DNA from: Roseateles sp.
GTDB taxonomy: Bacteria > Pseudomonadota > Gammaproteobacteria > Burkholderiales > Burkholderiaceae_C
Direction of reading: 5' to 3'
DNA: 48,840 nucleotides
Assembly: GCA_018780415.1 (NCBI GenBank)
Contig: JADMJQ010000210.1
Span: 26,575-75,414 of the forward strand
Shown: positions 31,960 to 41,191 of the stretch, piece by piece
Layout: every line of letters begins with the position of its first letter
How positions within the stretch are numbered: the stretch's first letter is position 1
Notes under the pieces: model-generated
The model's input: the letters and a program-made list of their open reading frames with translations, nothing else
Told to the model about the DNA's origin: nothing
Database searches by the model: none
Program-made: the position numbers and the translations under genes

Positions 31960-34274
31960 AGCGCGGGCGCCGGCGCGGATGCTGGCTGGCTTGGCACGGC
32001 GTCCAGGCCCAATGTCCTGATGCCCGCTTCGCCGGCGAATTCCTCAAAGCTCCAGTCGCCGTGGTCCTGGATCAGGCCGTCGACGGCCAAGATCTCGCGC
32101 ACAGGCTGATTCTTCAAGGCGACCGCCATGAAGTCGATCCAGACCGGCAGCGCCAGGCCGCCGCCGGATTCCCGGTCGCCGAGGCCGCGCGGCTGGTCAT
32201 AGCCTATCCAGACCACGGCCACCAGGCCGGGTTGAAAGCCGGCAAACCAGGCATCGACCGCGTCATTGCTGGTGCCGGTCTTGCCGTAGAGGTCGGGGCG
32301 GCGCAACTGCGTCTGGGCGCGCGCGGCGGTGCCGCTGCGGGTCACTTCCTGCAGCAAGCTGCTGGTCAAGAAGGCATTGCGCTCGGAGATGGCGCGGTTC
32401 TCTTCGCTGCGGCTAGGCTCGGCGGCCTGGAAAACCAACTCGCCCTTGTTGTCGATGATCTGGGTGATCAGCTGCGGCGCCAGCAGGTGACCGCCATTGG
32501 CAAACACCGCGTAGGCGCTGGCCAGCTGCATCGGGGTGACGCCGCCCGAGCCGAGGGCCAGGGTCAGATCCTCCGGTTGGCGTGCAGGCTCAAAGCCGAA
32601 ACGTGCCGCCCAGTCGCGCGCCTTGGCCGGGCCTAGCAACTCCATCAAGCGAATCGTCACCATGTTTTTCGAGCGCGCAAGCGCCTCGCGCACCGTCATA
32701 GCGCCGTCAAACAGGCCGTCGTAATTCTTCGGCGCCCAGTCGCCGAACACCAGCGGCGCGTCATTGACGAGGGTGCGCGGCGTCACGCCTTGCTCAAGTG
32801 CTGCCGAGTAGACAAAGGGTTTGAAGCTGGAGCCGGGCTGGCGCCAGGCCTGGGTGACATGGTTGAACTGGTTTTTGGCGAAGTCAAAGCCGCCGACCAG
32901 CGCATGGACGCGGCCGCTGCCGGGCTCCAACGCCACCAGCGCACCCTCGGCCTCGGGTGCTTGAACAATCGCCCAAGCTCCCTTGGGCTCGGCCTTGGTC
33001 GGGGCTCCGCGCAACACCCGGATGATGGCGCCGGGGCGGATTCGCAGGCTGTCTTTGGCCTTTGGTGACAAGGCCGCTTGCAGGCCGCGCAAGCCGTCGC
33101 CGGCCAGCACCAGGTCCTCACCGCTTTGCAGGCTGGCCATCACTTTGCCGGGGCTGAGCTGGGTCACCACCGCCGCGCGCAATTCATCATTGTCCGGGTG
33201 ATCGGCCAGCGCCTGGGTGATGGCGGCGTCTTGTTTGGACGCCTCCTGGGGCAGGTCGACAAAGCCTTCGGGGCCGCGGTAGGGCTTGCGCCGCTCCAGG
33301 TCCATCAGGCTGCGGCGCAAGGCCCGGTAGGCGGCCGCCTGCTCGGTTGAAATCAGCGTGGTGTAGACCTTCAGGCCCAAGGTGTAGGTCTCTTCGCCAT
33401 AGCGCGCGTGCACGACCTGACGTGCCATCTCAGCGGCAAATTCGGCATGCAGGCGCGGGTCCTGCGCGCTGCGTATATGCAAGCTCTCGGCCTTGGCGGC
33501 CTGGGCCTGCTCGGGCGTGATCAGCGCCAGTTCCTGCATACGGTTCAAGACCACCTGCTGGCGTTTGCGGGCGCGCTCGAAGTTGACCACCGGGTTGGCA
33601 TAAGCCGGGTTGGGCGGCAAGCCCGCCAGCATCGCGGTCTCGGCCAGCGACAAGGCCTTCAGCGGTTTGGCAAAGTACGCGTTCGCCGCCGCCTCGAATC
33701 CATAGGCGCGCTGGCCCAGATAAATCTGGTTCATATAGATTTCAAGAATCTCGCGCTTGCTCAGCTGGCCCTCCATCTTCAAGGCCAGCAGCACTTCAAC
33801 GAATTTGCGCGAATAGATCTTCTTCTTGCTCAAGTAAAAGGTGCGCGCCAACTGCTGGGTGATGGTGGAGCCACCCTGGCTGCGCGGCTGCAGCGTATTG
33901 GCCAGCACGGCACGCGCGATGCCGGTGTAGTAAAGGCCGCCATGCTGATAGAACTTGTGGTCTTCGACCGCCAGCAGCGCGTCTTGCATCAGCTGCGGGA
34001 TCTGATCCAGGGTCTGAAAACTGCGCCGCTCGGCGCCGAACTCGCCGATTTGCACCCCGTCGGCAGTGAACACCCGCAGCGGCTGCTTGGGCCGGTAGTC
34101 GCTCAGCTCGGCAATATCGGGCAGGGTTGGGTAAACAAAGGCGGCGGCGATGGCCAGCAGCAACAGCAGCAGGCCGGCAGCCGCGGCGCCGTAGATCAGC
34201 AATTTCTTCAAGGACGGTGCGCGCGGTTCAGGCGCGCCGGGTGGCGAAACCGCGATTATGGTGGTCGCCAGCAA
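31956..34274 (-). CDS. mrcA: Penicillin-binding protein 1A (class A, bifunctional)
   Basis: The 772-residue protein has a short cytosolic tail, one membrane helix (LLIYGAAAAGLLLLLLAIAAAF), a glycosyltransferase-51 domain (catalytic EDHKFYQHGG, RSQGGSTITQQLARTF), an OB-like insertion and a transpeptidase domain with Ser482 in PGSSFKPF, SKN and KTGTSND. It polymerises and cross-links peptidoglycan. No ATG occurs near the N-terminus; the frame opens with TTG at 34274, and another TTG at 34211 lies just before the membrane helix. The stop overlaps the stop of the converging KAS III gene by four bases. Confidence 0.95.
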   Translation of the reverse strand: MLATTIIAVSPPGAPEPRAPSLKKLLIYGAAAAGLLLLLLAIAAAFVYPTLPDIAELSDYRPKQPLRVFTADGVQIGEFGAERRSFQTLDQIPQLMQDALLAVEDHKFYQHGGLYYTGIARAVLANTLQPRSQGGSTITQQLARTFYLSKKKIYSRKFVEVLLALKMEGQLSKREILEIYMNQIYLGQRAYGFEAAANAYFAKPLKALSLAETAMLAGLPPNPAYANPVVNFERARKRQQVVLNRMQELALITPEQAQAAKAESLHIRSAQDPRLHAEFAAEMARQVVHARYGEETYTLGLKVYTTLISTEQAAAYRALRRSLMDLERRKPYRGPEGFVDLPQEASKQDAAITQALADHPDNDELRAAVVTQLSPGKVMASLQSGEDLVLAGDGLRGLQAALSPKAKDSLRIRPGAIIRVLRGAPTKAEPKGAWAIVQAPEAEGALVALEPGSGRVHALVGGFDFAKNQFNHVTQAWRQPGSSFKPFVYSAALEQGVTPRTLVNDAPLVFGDWAPKNYDGLFDGAMTVREALARSKNMVTIRLMELLGPAKARDWAARFGFEPARQPEDLTLALGSGGVTPMQLASAYAVFANGGHLLAPQLITQIIDNKGELVFQAAEPSRSEENRAISERNAFLTSSLLQEVTRSGTAARAQTQLRRPDLYGKTGTSNDAVDAWFAGFQPGLVAVVWIGYDQPRGLGDRESGGGLALPVWIDFMAVALKNQPVREILAVDGLIQDHGDWSFEEFAGEAGIRTLGLDAVPSQPASAPAPAL

Positions 34275-34413
34275 GTGCTGGCGTCGCGGCGGTCAAAGGC
34301 GCAGCAAACGCGCCCTTGGGTGGCGGATTGCGCTCGCGAGGGTTTGTTGGGGCGATCGGGTAGCTAGCGGCAATTAACATGGCTGCAGGTCAGCTTTAGC
34401 GCCAAGCATCAAG

Positions 34414-36306
34414 ATGAGTAGTTCTCGCAGGTCCTCAATGCGCTGGCGCTTGCTGCCAACTTTGCTGCTTGCCGCGTGCGCCGCGCCACCGCAGCCATCG
34501 CTGTCACCGTCTGCACCGTCGAGCCGCCCGCCAACTGCAGAGCCCGCACTTGTTGCTCATTCAGCCATCCCCCAGCAACCCGAAGGCCCCAGCGGCTGGA
34601 CCGTCAAACCCGGTTGGCCGGCGCAGCGCTTTGCGGTCGCGGCTGCCCATCCGCTGGCGGCCGATGCGGGCTACGAGATGCTGCGCGCCGGCGGCAGCGC
34701 CGTGGACGCGGCGATCGCTGTTCAGCTGGTGTTGACGCTGGTCGAGCCGCAGTCCAGCGGCATCGCCGGCGGCGCTTTTTTGATGCACTGGGACGGCCGC
34801 CAAGTGACGGCGCTGGACGGCCGCGAGACCGCGCCGGCCGCCGCCGCTGAGGGCCTGTTCCTCAAGCCCGACGGCCAGCCTATGAGCTATACGCAGGCGG
34901 TGGTCGGCGGCCGCTCGGTTGGCACGCCGGGCTTGCTGCGCATGCTGGAGCAGGCCCATGCCAAATACGGCCAGCTGCCTTGGGCGCGGCTGTTCGAGCC
35001 CGCAATACGCCTGAGCACCGAGGGCTTCGAGATGGGGCCGCGCATGCACAGCCTGCTTGCCGGCGACCCGCATCTGAAGCGCGACCCGCAGGCGCGCCGG
35101 TATTTTTACGACGCATCCGGCGAACCCTTGCCGGCCGGCACGCTGTTGCGTAACCCGGCGCTGGCCGCGGTGCTCAAGCAAGTGGCCGAGGGCGGCGCCG
35201 ATGCCTTTATGCGCGGGCCGGTGGCCGCCGACATCGTGCGCCGGGTGCGCGGCCATGCCGACAACCCGGGTCTGCTGAGTGAGGCCGATATGGCCGCCTA
35301 CGCGCCCAAGCTGCGTGAGGCCATTTGCACCGATTGGCGCGAGCTTTGGCGCGTCTGCGGCTTCCCGCCGCCGTCGTCCGGCCATCTCGCTGTGATGCAA
35401 ATCTTGGGGCTGGTGGCGCCGTCTACGGCAGCGCAGGCGCTGGACGGCGCCGGCATTCCCAATGCCGCTTGGCTCAACCGTTACGCACAGGCCGCCAACC
35501 TGGCTTTTGCCGATCGCGCCCAGTTTGTCGCCGACCCCGATTTCGTCGCAGCGCCGGGCGGCAGCTGGGCCAGTTTGCTGGCGCCCGACTATCTGCGCCA
35601 GCGCGCTGCGCTGATCGGCGCGCGCAGCAGCGGCCCGGCCAAGGCCGGCGACCCCGGTGCGCTCAAGACCGCCTACGCGCCTCAGGCTGAACAGCCTGAA
35701 TACGGCACCAGCCATATCAGCGTGGTCGATGCCCAGGGTCGCGCGGTGGCGATGACCACCACCATAGAGACGGTGTTTGGCGCCCGCATCATGAGCGACG
35801 GCGGCAGCGGGCTGGCCGGTGGTTTTTTGCTCAATAACCAGCTGACCGATTTCGCGCTGAACCCGCGCGACGCCGCCGGCGTGGCCGTCGCCAACCGCCT
35901 GCAGCCGGGCAAGCGGCCGCGCTCCAGCATGGCGCCGACGCTGGTGTTTGACCGCCGTGACGGCCGATTATTGATGACGCTGGGCTCGCCCGGCGGCGCG
36001 GCCATCATTCACTATGTCGCCAAGACGCTGATCGCCACCCATGACTGGGGCATGAATGTGCAGCAGGCCATCGCGATGCCCAATTTCGGCGCCTTCAATG
36101 GCCCGACGCTGCTGGAAATCGAGCTGTTCCCGGCCAGCACGGCGGCCGGCTTGCGGGCACTCGGTCATGAAGTGGTCGAGCGTGACCTGACCAGTGGCTC
36201 GCAGGCCATCATGCGCCGGCCGGCGGCGTCGGTTGATGGACGGCCGGGCGGAGGCTGGCTGGGCGCCGCCGATCCGCGCCGCGAGGGCGTGGTGCGGGGC
36301 GACTGA
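34414..36306 (+). CDS. ggt: Gamma-glutamyltransferase, lipoprotein form
   Basis: The 630-residue Ntn-hydrolase precursor should cleave before Thr432 in YGTSHISVV to give large and small subunits. The other family elements are present: ADAGYEMLRAGGSAVDAAIA at the N-terminal core, KRPRSSMAPT and LGSPGG near the C-terminus. The N-terminus (LLPTLLLAACAAPP) has a lipobox with Cys22, so it is probably anchored to the envelope. It hydrolyses glutathione or transfers its gamma-glutamyl group in the periplasm. It is divergent from mrcA across 139 bases and abuts the stop codon of the converging UbiM gene. Confidence 0.94.
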   Translation: MSSSRRSSMRWRLLPTLLLAACAAPPQPSLSPSAPSSRPPTAEPALVAHSAIPQQPEGPSGWTVKPGWPAQRFAVAAAHPLAADAGYEMLRAGGSAVDAAIAVQLVLTLVEPQSSGIAGGAFLMHWDGRQVTALDGRETAPAAAAEGLFLKPDGQPMSYTQAVVGGRSVGTPGLLRMLEQAHAKYGQLPWARLFEPAIRLSTEGFEMGPRMHSLLAGDPHLKRDPQARRYFYDASGEPLPAGTLLRNPALAAVLKQVAEGGADAFMRGPVAADIVRRVRGHADNPGLLSEADMAAYAPKLREAICTDWRELWRVCGFPPPSSGHLAVMQILGLVAPSTAAQALDGAGIPNAAWLNRYAQAANLAFADRAQFVADPDFVAAPGGSWASLLAPDYLRQRAALIGARSSGPAKAGDPGALKTAYAPQAEQPEYGTSHISVVDAQGRAVAMTTTIETVFGARIMSDGGSGLAGGFLLNNQLTDFALNPRDAAGVAVANRLQPGKRPRSSMAPTLVFDRRDGRLLMTLGSPGGAAIIHYVAKTLIATHDWGMNVQQAIAMPNFGAFNGPTLLEIELFPASTAAGLRALGHEVVERDLTSGSQAIMRRPAASVDGRPGGGWLGAADPRREGVVRGD

Positions 36307-37548
36307 TCAGCCCCGTATCAAACTTTGGACTTGGCGCAAGAATCCCGGCTGGCGGCCGGTCAGCTGGGCGCTGATCACCGCCTTCAACGGCGGCAGTGCC
36401 TGCGCGATCTGCAGCACGCCGCGGCGCAGCAGGCGCGCGGCGGGGCGCTCATCGGTGAACAGCCGAACCACCGCGTTGGTGCCCTGGTAGATTGCCCAGG
36501 TGGCGCGTCTGTGCTCGGTCGCGTAGCGCTCTAGCGCAGCGGCGCCGCCGAGATCCTGGCCGGCTTGCTTGGCCGCGCCCAGCAGTCCCGCCAGCAACTC
36601 CACGCCATACAAGCCGAAGTTATAGCCATGCGCGGTGACCGGGTGCATGCCCACCGCCGCGTCGCCGACCAGGGCCAGGCGCTCGGCGGCGAAGCGATGC
36701 GCGTAGGTGGCGACCAGCGGGTAGAGGTGGCGCGCGCCCAGCGGCTGCAAGGCACCCAAGCGTCCGCGCAGCTCAGTGCCCACCCATTGCATGAACTGCG
36801 CCTCATCCCAGTTCATCATGGCGTTGGCACGGTCGGCCGGCAGCGTCAGTACCAGCGAGCTGCAGTCGCCATTGAGCGGCAATAGCGCCAGCGTATGGCC
36901 ATAGTGAAAGCACTCCAGGGCGATGCCTTGATTGGCCTGGCTGTGCTGAATGCGGCAGACGATCACGCTGCGGCCAAAGTCGCGCATCTCTACACCGATG
37001 CCGGCTTGGCGGCGGATGGCCGAAAAGCGGCTGTCGGCGGCGATCAGCAAAGGGGCGCTCAATTCCTCACCGTCGGCCAAGCTGATGGTGGCCGCTTGAG
37101 CGCCAAGCCGAACTTGAGCGACTTGGGCTTCGGCGCGAATCCGGATCAGGCCGGGGCGCTTCAGCGCGCCTTGATAGGCGACCCGGCGCAGCCAGTGGTT
37201 GGACACCAGGCGGCCCAAGACCTTGCGCCCCGAGCCCTCGGCATCGAACGCCAGATGCTGGTGCGCGTCGCCATTGAAGACATGGGCACGGCGCAGCGGC
37301 GCGATTTCGGCCGCCGGCAGGTCCTGCCACTGCTTCAGGCCTTGCAGGATGGCGATGCCCTTGTGCGTCAGCGCGATTTCGCGGCCGTCGTCGGCCGGGT
37401 TCTGCAGCGAGGCGAGGCTATTGGCTTCCAGCACGCAGCACGTGATGCCGGCGTCGGCCAGCGCACAAGCCATGCTCAAACCGGCCGGGCCGGCGCCGAC
37501 GATCAAAACCTCGGCTGGGTTCGCGCTGCTGGTGGTGCTTGCTTGCAT
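36307..37548 (-). CDS. ubiM: UbiM-like FAD-dependent ubiquinone-biosynthesis hydroxylase
   Basis: The 413-residue flavoprotein monooxygenase has the dinucleotide fold VLIVGAGPAGLSMACALADAG at 14-34, DGREIALTH (about 53-61) and the second FAD motif LALVGDAAVGMHPVTAHGYNFGLYG. The combination GREIALTH, ALECFHYGHTLALLPL and MHPVTAHGxNFGL resembles UbiM, a hydroxylase shown for some bacteria to act at one or more ring positions of ubiquinone, more than UbiH or UbiF. The stop abuts the ggt stop with no spacer. DsbB, which passes electrons to quinones, is encoded just upstream with a 67-base gap. Confidence 0.8.
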   Translation of the reverse strand: MQASTTSSANPAEVLIVGAGPAGLSMACALADAGITCCVLEANSLASLQNPADDGREIALTHKGIAILQGLKQWQDLPAAEIAPLRRAHVFNGDAHQHLAFDAEGSGRKVLGRLVSNHWLRRVAYQGALKRPGLIRIRAEAQVAQVRLGAQAATISLADGEELSAPLLIAADSRFSAIRRQAGIGVEMRDFGRSVIVCRIQHSQANQGIALECFHYGHTLALLPLNGDCSSLVLTLPADRANAMMNWDEAQFMQWVGTELRGRLGALQPLGARHLYPLVATYAHRFAAERLALVGDAAVGMHPVTAHGYNFGLYGVELLAGLLGAAKQAGQDLGGAAALERYATEHRRATWAIYQGTNAVVRLFTDERPAARLLRRGVLQIAQALPPLKAVISAQLTGRQPGFLRQVQSLIRG

Positions 37549-37615
37549 GGGTGGGGCCGGTGAACTAAGAGCCGGCCAGCGTAGCCGGCCAGCGCCGCGC
37601 CGGCCTTGACCTTGA

Positions 37616-38107
37616 TCAGCGCTTCTTCAGAGCGACCAGGCTGGCGATGCTGATCGCCACAAACAGCAGGCCGCTCCAGACCTCGTAGGGCAGGCCGATC
37701 AAACGGTAGGCGGCCGCTTCGCTGCAAGAGGCCGTCACCATGAAGACGGACGGCAGCAGGTTCTCCAGATCGAGCGCGGTCAGCAGCCGGTCGGCCAGCG
37801 TCATATCGCAAGAGGCCAGCTTGGACGCCACCTGATGCTGGAACGCCGCCGCCGCCACGCCGGCCAGCCCCAAACCGGCGATCAAGAGCAGGGCTGCGCT
37901 GCGGATGGGCCGCACGCTCTTCAGCAACCAGCCCAGGCCGGCCACCGCCGCGATCAGCAAAAACACGCCGCGCTGCATCACACACCAAGGGCAGGGCTTG
38001 ACCCCGAACGCGTGTTGCGCCACCAAGGCGGCGGCGACGGCGGCGAGACTGGCAATAAAAACGACGGCGAGGGCCTGGGCCGGGAACTTCGAGCGCTGTA
38101 AAAACAT
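37616..38107 (-). CDS. dsbB: Disulfide bond formation protein B
   Basis: The 163-residue four-helix membrane protein reoxidises DsbA and delivers electrons to quinone. It has the first periplasmic Cys pair in KPCPWCVMQRG and the second pair as SCDMTLADR and TASCSEAA, the spacing expected for DsbB. The ATG at 38107 overlaps the stop of the RidA gene by one base (TGATG), so they are translationally linked. It is followed by the UbiM-like gene. Confidence 0.93.
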   Translation of the reverse strand: MFLQRSKFPAQALAVVFIASLAAVAAALVAQHAFGVKPCPWCVMQRGVFLLIAAVAGLGWLLKSVRPIRSAALLLIAGLGLAGVAAAAFQHQVASKLASCDMTLADRLLTALDLENLLPSVFMVTASCSEAAAYRLIGLPYEVWSGLLFVAISIASLVALKKR

Positions 38108-38580
38108 CAGTCGCCCGCCACTTCCGCGATCAGATCGATCTCAACGCAGGCACCCATCGGGTTCTGCGCGACGCCGAAGGCGCTGCGCGCATGGGCACCG
38201 ATGGCCGGGCCAAACACCTCGGCCAGCAGCTCGGAGCAGCCATTGGTGACCAGATGCTGCTCGGTGAAGTCGGCGGTGCTATTGACCAGGCTCATCAGCT
38301 TGACGATGCGGGTCACCTTGTTCAGGTCGCCCAGTGCGGCGTGCAGGGTGCCCATCAGGTCGATGGCAATCGCACGGGCGGCGGCTTTGCCGGTGGCGGT
38401 GTCGACATCGCGGCCGAGTTGGCCAACCCAGACCTTGCCGGCCTGCTTGGCCAGATGGCCGGACAGGAAAATCAGATTGCCGCTGCGCACAAACGGCACA
38501 TAGGCGGCAACCGGCACCGCCAGCGGCGGCAGCGTGATGCCCAGGGTCGCGAGCTTGCTGTAGATGGGGGTGGCGTTCAT
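38107..38580 (-). CDS. RidA/YjgF-family protein
   Basis: The protein of about 156 residues starts MNATPIYSKLATLGITLPP and shows FVRSGNLIFLSGHLAKQ (the conserved start of the second strand), the trimer-core region MGTLHAALGDLNKVTRIVKLM and C-terminal ARSAFGVAQNPMGACVEIDLIA, with the Arg that in RidA binds carboxylates. It may deaminate reactive imines. The Asn-Pro-Met-Gly variation resembles the long YjgH-like branch. An ATG at 38616 would add 12 residues; neither start has a strong ribosome site. It is the first gene of the dsbB/ubiM strand group and diverges from comEC. Confidence 0.9.
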   Translation of the reverse strand: MNATPIYSKLATLGITLPPLAVPVAAYVPFVRSGNLIFLSGHLAKQAGKVWVGQLGRDVDTATGKAAARAIAIDLMGTLHAALGDLNKVTRIVKLMSLVNSTADFTEQHLVTNGCSELLAEVFGPAIGAHARSAFGVAQNPMGACVEIDLIAEVAGD

Positions 38581-38698
38581 GGCGGACTCGCTTTGGTTGG
38601 CTGGCTCTGCGGCCATGGGTTAGCTAGGATCAGGTGGCGCGCATCCTACACCGAGCCGCCCCGGCTTTCATGGGCGGCGAGTGAGCAAGGCGGTCCCG

Positions 38699-41191
38699 AT
38701 GTCCCAGCCCGCAGTCCAGCCCGAAGCCATTCATTTGGCCTTGCCGGCTGCCGCCTGGCTATTGGGCTTGCTGGTCTTGCAGCAATGCGCTCGGCTGCCC
38801 AGCGCCGCTGAGTACGCCGGGCTGCTGCTGGCCATGGCATGGCTGGCCGCTGCTGGCTGGCGCCGTCTGCGGGCCCGGGCATTCACGCCGTCTGCGCTCT
38901 ATCTGGCGCTGGCCGCCGCCTTGCTTGCATTCACCCAAGCCGCTTGGCGCTCGGATGCCCGCCTGAGCGAGACTTTACCCGAGGCCTGGGAGGGCCGTGA
39001 TGTGCTGGTGCTGGGGCGCGTAGCCTCGCTGCCCAGCGCGGTGCAGGGCCTGTTCGGTGCGCCGGGCTGGCGCTTTGAGTTCGAGGTGGAAGAGGCCTTC
39101 GCCGGCGCCAGCCGCCAGGATGCCGCCCTGGCCTTGCCGGCACGCTTGGCGCTGGCCTGGTATGCGCAGGGCGACGAGGCGGCGCCGCCTCGCCTAAGTG
39201 CCGGTGAGCGCTGGCAACTGCTGTTGCGCCTGAAGCGCCCGCATGGGCTGATGAATCCACATGGCTTTGACACCGAGTTCTGGTTGTTCGAGCGCGGCCT
39301 GCGCGCCAGCGGCGTGGTGCGCCCCAGTGGCGACCTGCGCTTGAGCCGGGCACCCTGGTGGTCGCTGAACGCCTGGCGTTCGGACCTGCGCGAGGCCTTG
39401 CTGCGCCAGGTGAGAAATCCCAGTCACGCCGGTATTCTGGCCGCGCTGAGCTTGGGCGACCAGACGGCGATCTCGGCCGCCGACTGGTCGCTGTTTAGGG
39501 TCACCGGCGTCAGCCACCTGTTGAGCGTCAGCGGCCTGCATGTGACCATGTTTGCCTGGGCCGCCCAGGGCCTGGCGGGCTGGTTGTGGCGGCGCAGCGC
39601 GCGGCTCTGCCTGCGCTGGCCGGCGCCCAATATCGCCCGCTGGGCCGGTGTGTCGGCGGCCCTGGCTTATGCCTTGTTCTCCGGCTGGGGCGTACCGGCC
39701 CAGCGCACGGTCTGGATGTTGTTGACCTTGGCCCTGCTGCGCAGCCTGGGCCTGCGCTGGCCTTGGCCGCTGTGCTTGTTGATCGCGGCGGCGGTGGTGA
39801 CCGTGATCGACCCCTGGGCGGTCGGGCAGGCGGGCTTTTGGCTCTCGTTTGCGGCGGTGGCGCTGCTGATGGCCAGCGGCACCCAGCAAGAGAAAGTAGC
39901 GGGCTGGCGTGAGCATCTGCGGGCCGGCCTGCGCAACCAATGGGTTGCGAGCTGCGGTCTGGCGCCCTTGAGCCTGCTGTTCTTTCAGCAGCTGTCGGTG
40001 GTCGGCTTGCTGGCCAATTTGTTGGCGATTCCGTTGATCAGCTTCCTCGTGACCCCGCTGGCCTTGCTGGGTGCCTTGGTGCCGGGCCTGTGGCAACTGG
40101 CCGATGGGATCTTGGCGCTGCTGCTGCTCTATTTGCGTTGGCTGGCGGCCTGGCCGCTGGCGGTATGGCAGTTGCCGGTGGCGCCGCTTTGGGCGCAGGC
40201 GCTGGGGCTGTTGGGCGGGCTGATGTTGGTCAGCCCCACGCCGCTGCGCCTGCGTGCGCTGGGCTTGGGCCTGGCCCTGCCCATGCTGTGGCCGGCGCCG
40301 CAACGTCCGCCGCCCGGCGAATTCGAGCTGGTGGTCGCCGACATTGGCCAGGGCACCGCCGTGCTCTTGCGCACCTCGGCGCACCAAATGCTGTACGACA
40401 GCGGGCCCAGCTACGGGCCCGAGGCAAATGCCGGCCAGCGTGTGCTGCTGCCCCTGATGTTTGCCTTGGGGCTGAACCGCTTGGATCTGTTGATGCTCAG
40501 CCATCGCGACAGCGACCATACCGGCGGCGCCGCGTCGGTGCTGAACGGCCTGCCGGTGGCGGGCTTGAGCAGCTCGCTGGAGGCGGGCCATCCGCTGCTT
40601 GCCGGCCCGGTGCCGCCGCGGCGCTGCGAGGCCGGCCAGACCTGGCAATGGGACGGCGTTCACTTCGAGGTCTTGCACCCGCAAGGCGCGCACTACGTGC
40701 AGGGCCTTAAAAGCAATGCCATGTCTTGCGTGCTGCGGATCACCTCGGCGGCTGGGCGCAGTGCCTTGTTGACCGGCGATCTGGAAGCGCAGCAGGAGGC
40801 GAACTTGGTCCAGCGCTCGCTCGCCCGTGAGCTGCGCAGCGAGGTCATGCTGGTGCCGCATCACGGCAGCAAGACCTCGTCCTCCGAGGCGTTCCTGGTC
40901 GCGGTGGCGCCGCGCTTGGCCTTCGTCCAGGCCGGCTACCGCAACCGCTTTGGCCATCCGGCGCCGGCGGTGTTGGCGCGCTATCAGGCGCAGGGCATCG
41001 AGGTGCTGACGTCGGCCGCATGCGGTGCCTGGCGCTGGCGCAGTGACGCGCCGGATGGGCAATGCCAGCGCGCGCAATTCAAGCGTTACTGGCATTGGCA
41101 AGCGCGGCCACTGACGGCTCTGCAAGGCCCTTGGCAGCCGGCGCTTGAGGCCGGCGCGGAGCTCGGCGACCTACCGAGCCTGCCGCAGTGA
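38699..41191 (+). CDS. comEC: DNA uptake channel ComEC/Rec2
   Basis: The 830-residue membrane protein starts with an N-terminal hydrophobic and soluble OB-like part (DUF4131; ARAFTPSALYLALAAALLAFTQAAWR), then a Competence domain with about ten membrane helices (VTGVSHLLSVSGLHVTMFAWAAQGL, the signature), and a C-terminal metallo-beta-lactamase domain with LSHRDSDHTGG and VPHHGSKTSS. ComEC passes transforming single-stranded DNA across the inner membrane. The ATG at 38699 is preferred; an in-frame GTG at 38681 is possible. The last 21 bases overlap the converging transglycosylase gene. It implies potential natural competence. Confidence 0.95.
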   Translation: MSQPAVQPEAIHLALPAAAWLLGLLVLQQCARLPSAAEYAGLLLAMAWLAAAGWRRLRARAFTPSALYLALAAALLAFTQAAWRSDARLSETLPEAWEGRDVLVLGRVASLPSAVQGLFGAPGWRFEFEVEEAFAGASRQDAALALPARLALAWYAQGDEAAPPRLSAGERWQLLLRLKRPHGLMNPHGFDTEFWLFERGLRASGVVRPSGDLRLSRAPWWSLNAWRSDLREALLRQVRNPSHAGILAALSLGDQTAISAADWSLFRVTGVSHLLSVSGLHVTMFAWAAQGLAGWLWRRSARLCLRWPAPNIARWAGVSAALAYALFSGWGVPAQRTVWMLLTLALLRSLGLRWPWPLCLLIAAAVVTVIDPWAVGQAGFWLSFAAVALLMASGTQQEKVAGWREHLRAGLRNQWVASCGLAPLSLLFFQQLSVVGLLANLLAIPLISFLVTPLALLGALVPGLWQLADGILALLLLYLRWLAAWPLAVWQLPVAPLWAQALGLLGGLMLVSPTPLRLRALGLGLALPMLWPAPQRPPPGEFELVVADIGQGTAVLLRTSAHQMLYDSGPSYGPEANAGQRVLLPLMFALGLNRLDLLMLSHRDSDHTGGAASVLNGLPVAGLSSSLEAGHPLLAGPVPPRRCEAGQTWQWDGVHFEVLHPQGAHYVQGLKSNAMSCVLRITSAAGRSALLTGDLEAQQEANLVQRSLARELRSEVMLVPHHGSKTSSSEAFLVAVAPRLAFVQAGYRNRFGHPAPAVLARYQAQGIEVLTSAACGAWRWRSDAPDGQCQRAQFKRYWHWQARPLTALQGPWQPALEAGAELGDLPSLPQ

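Noticed and set aside
39194-41125. 643-codon minus-strand frame opposite comEC
   Set aside because: Extremely Gln/Arg/His-rich, no motifs, and comEC domains are clear on the plus strand.
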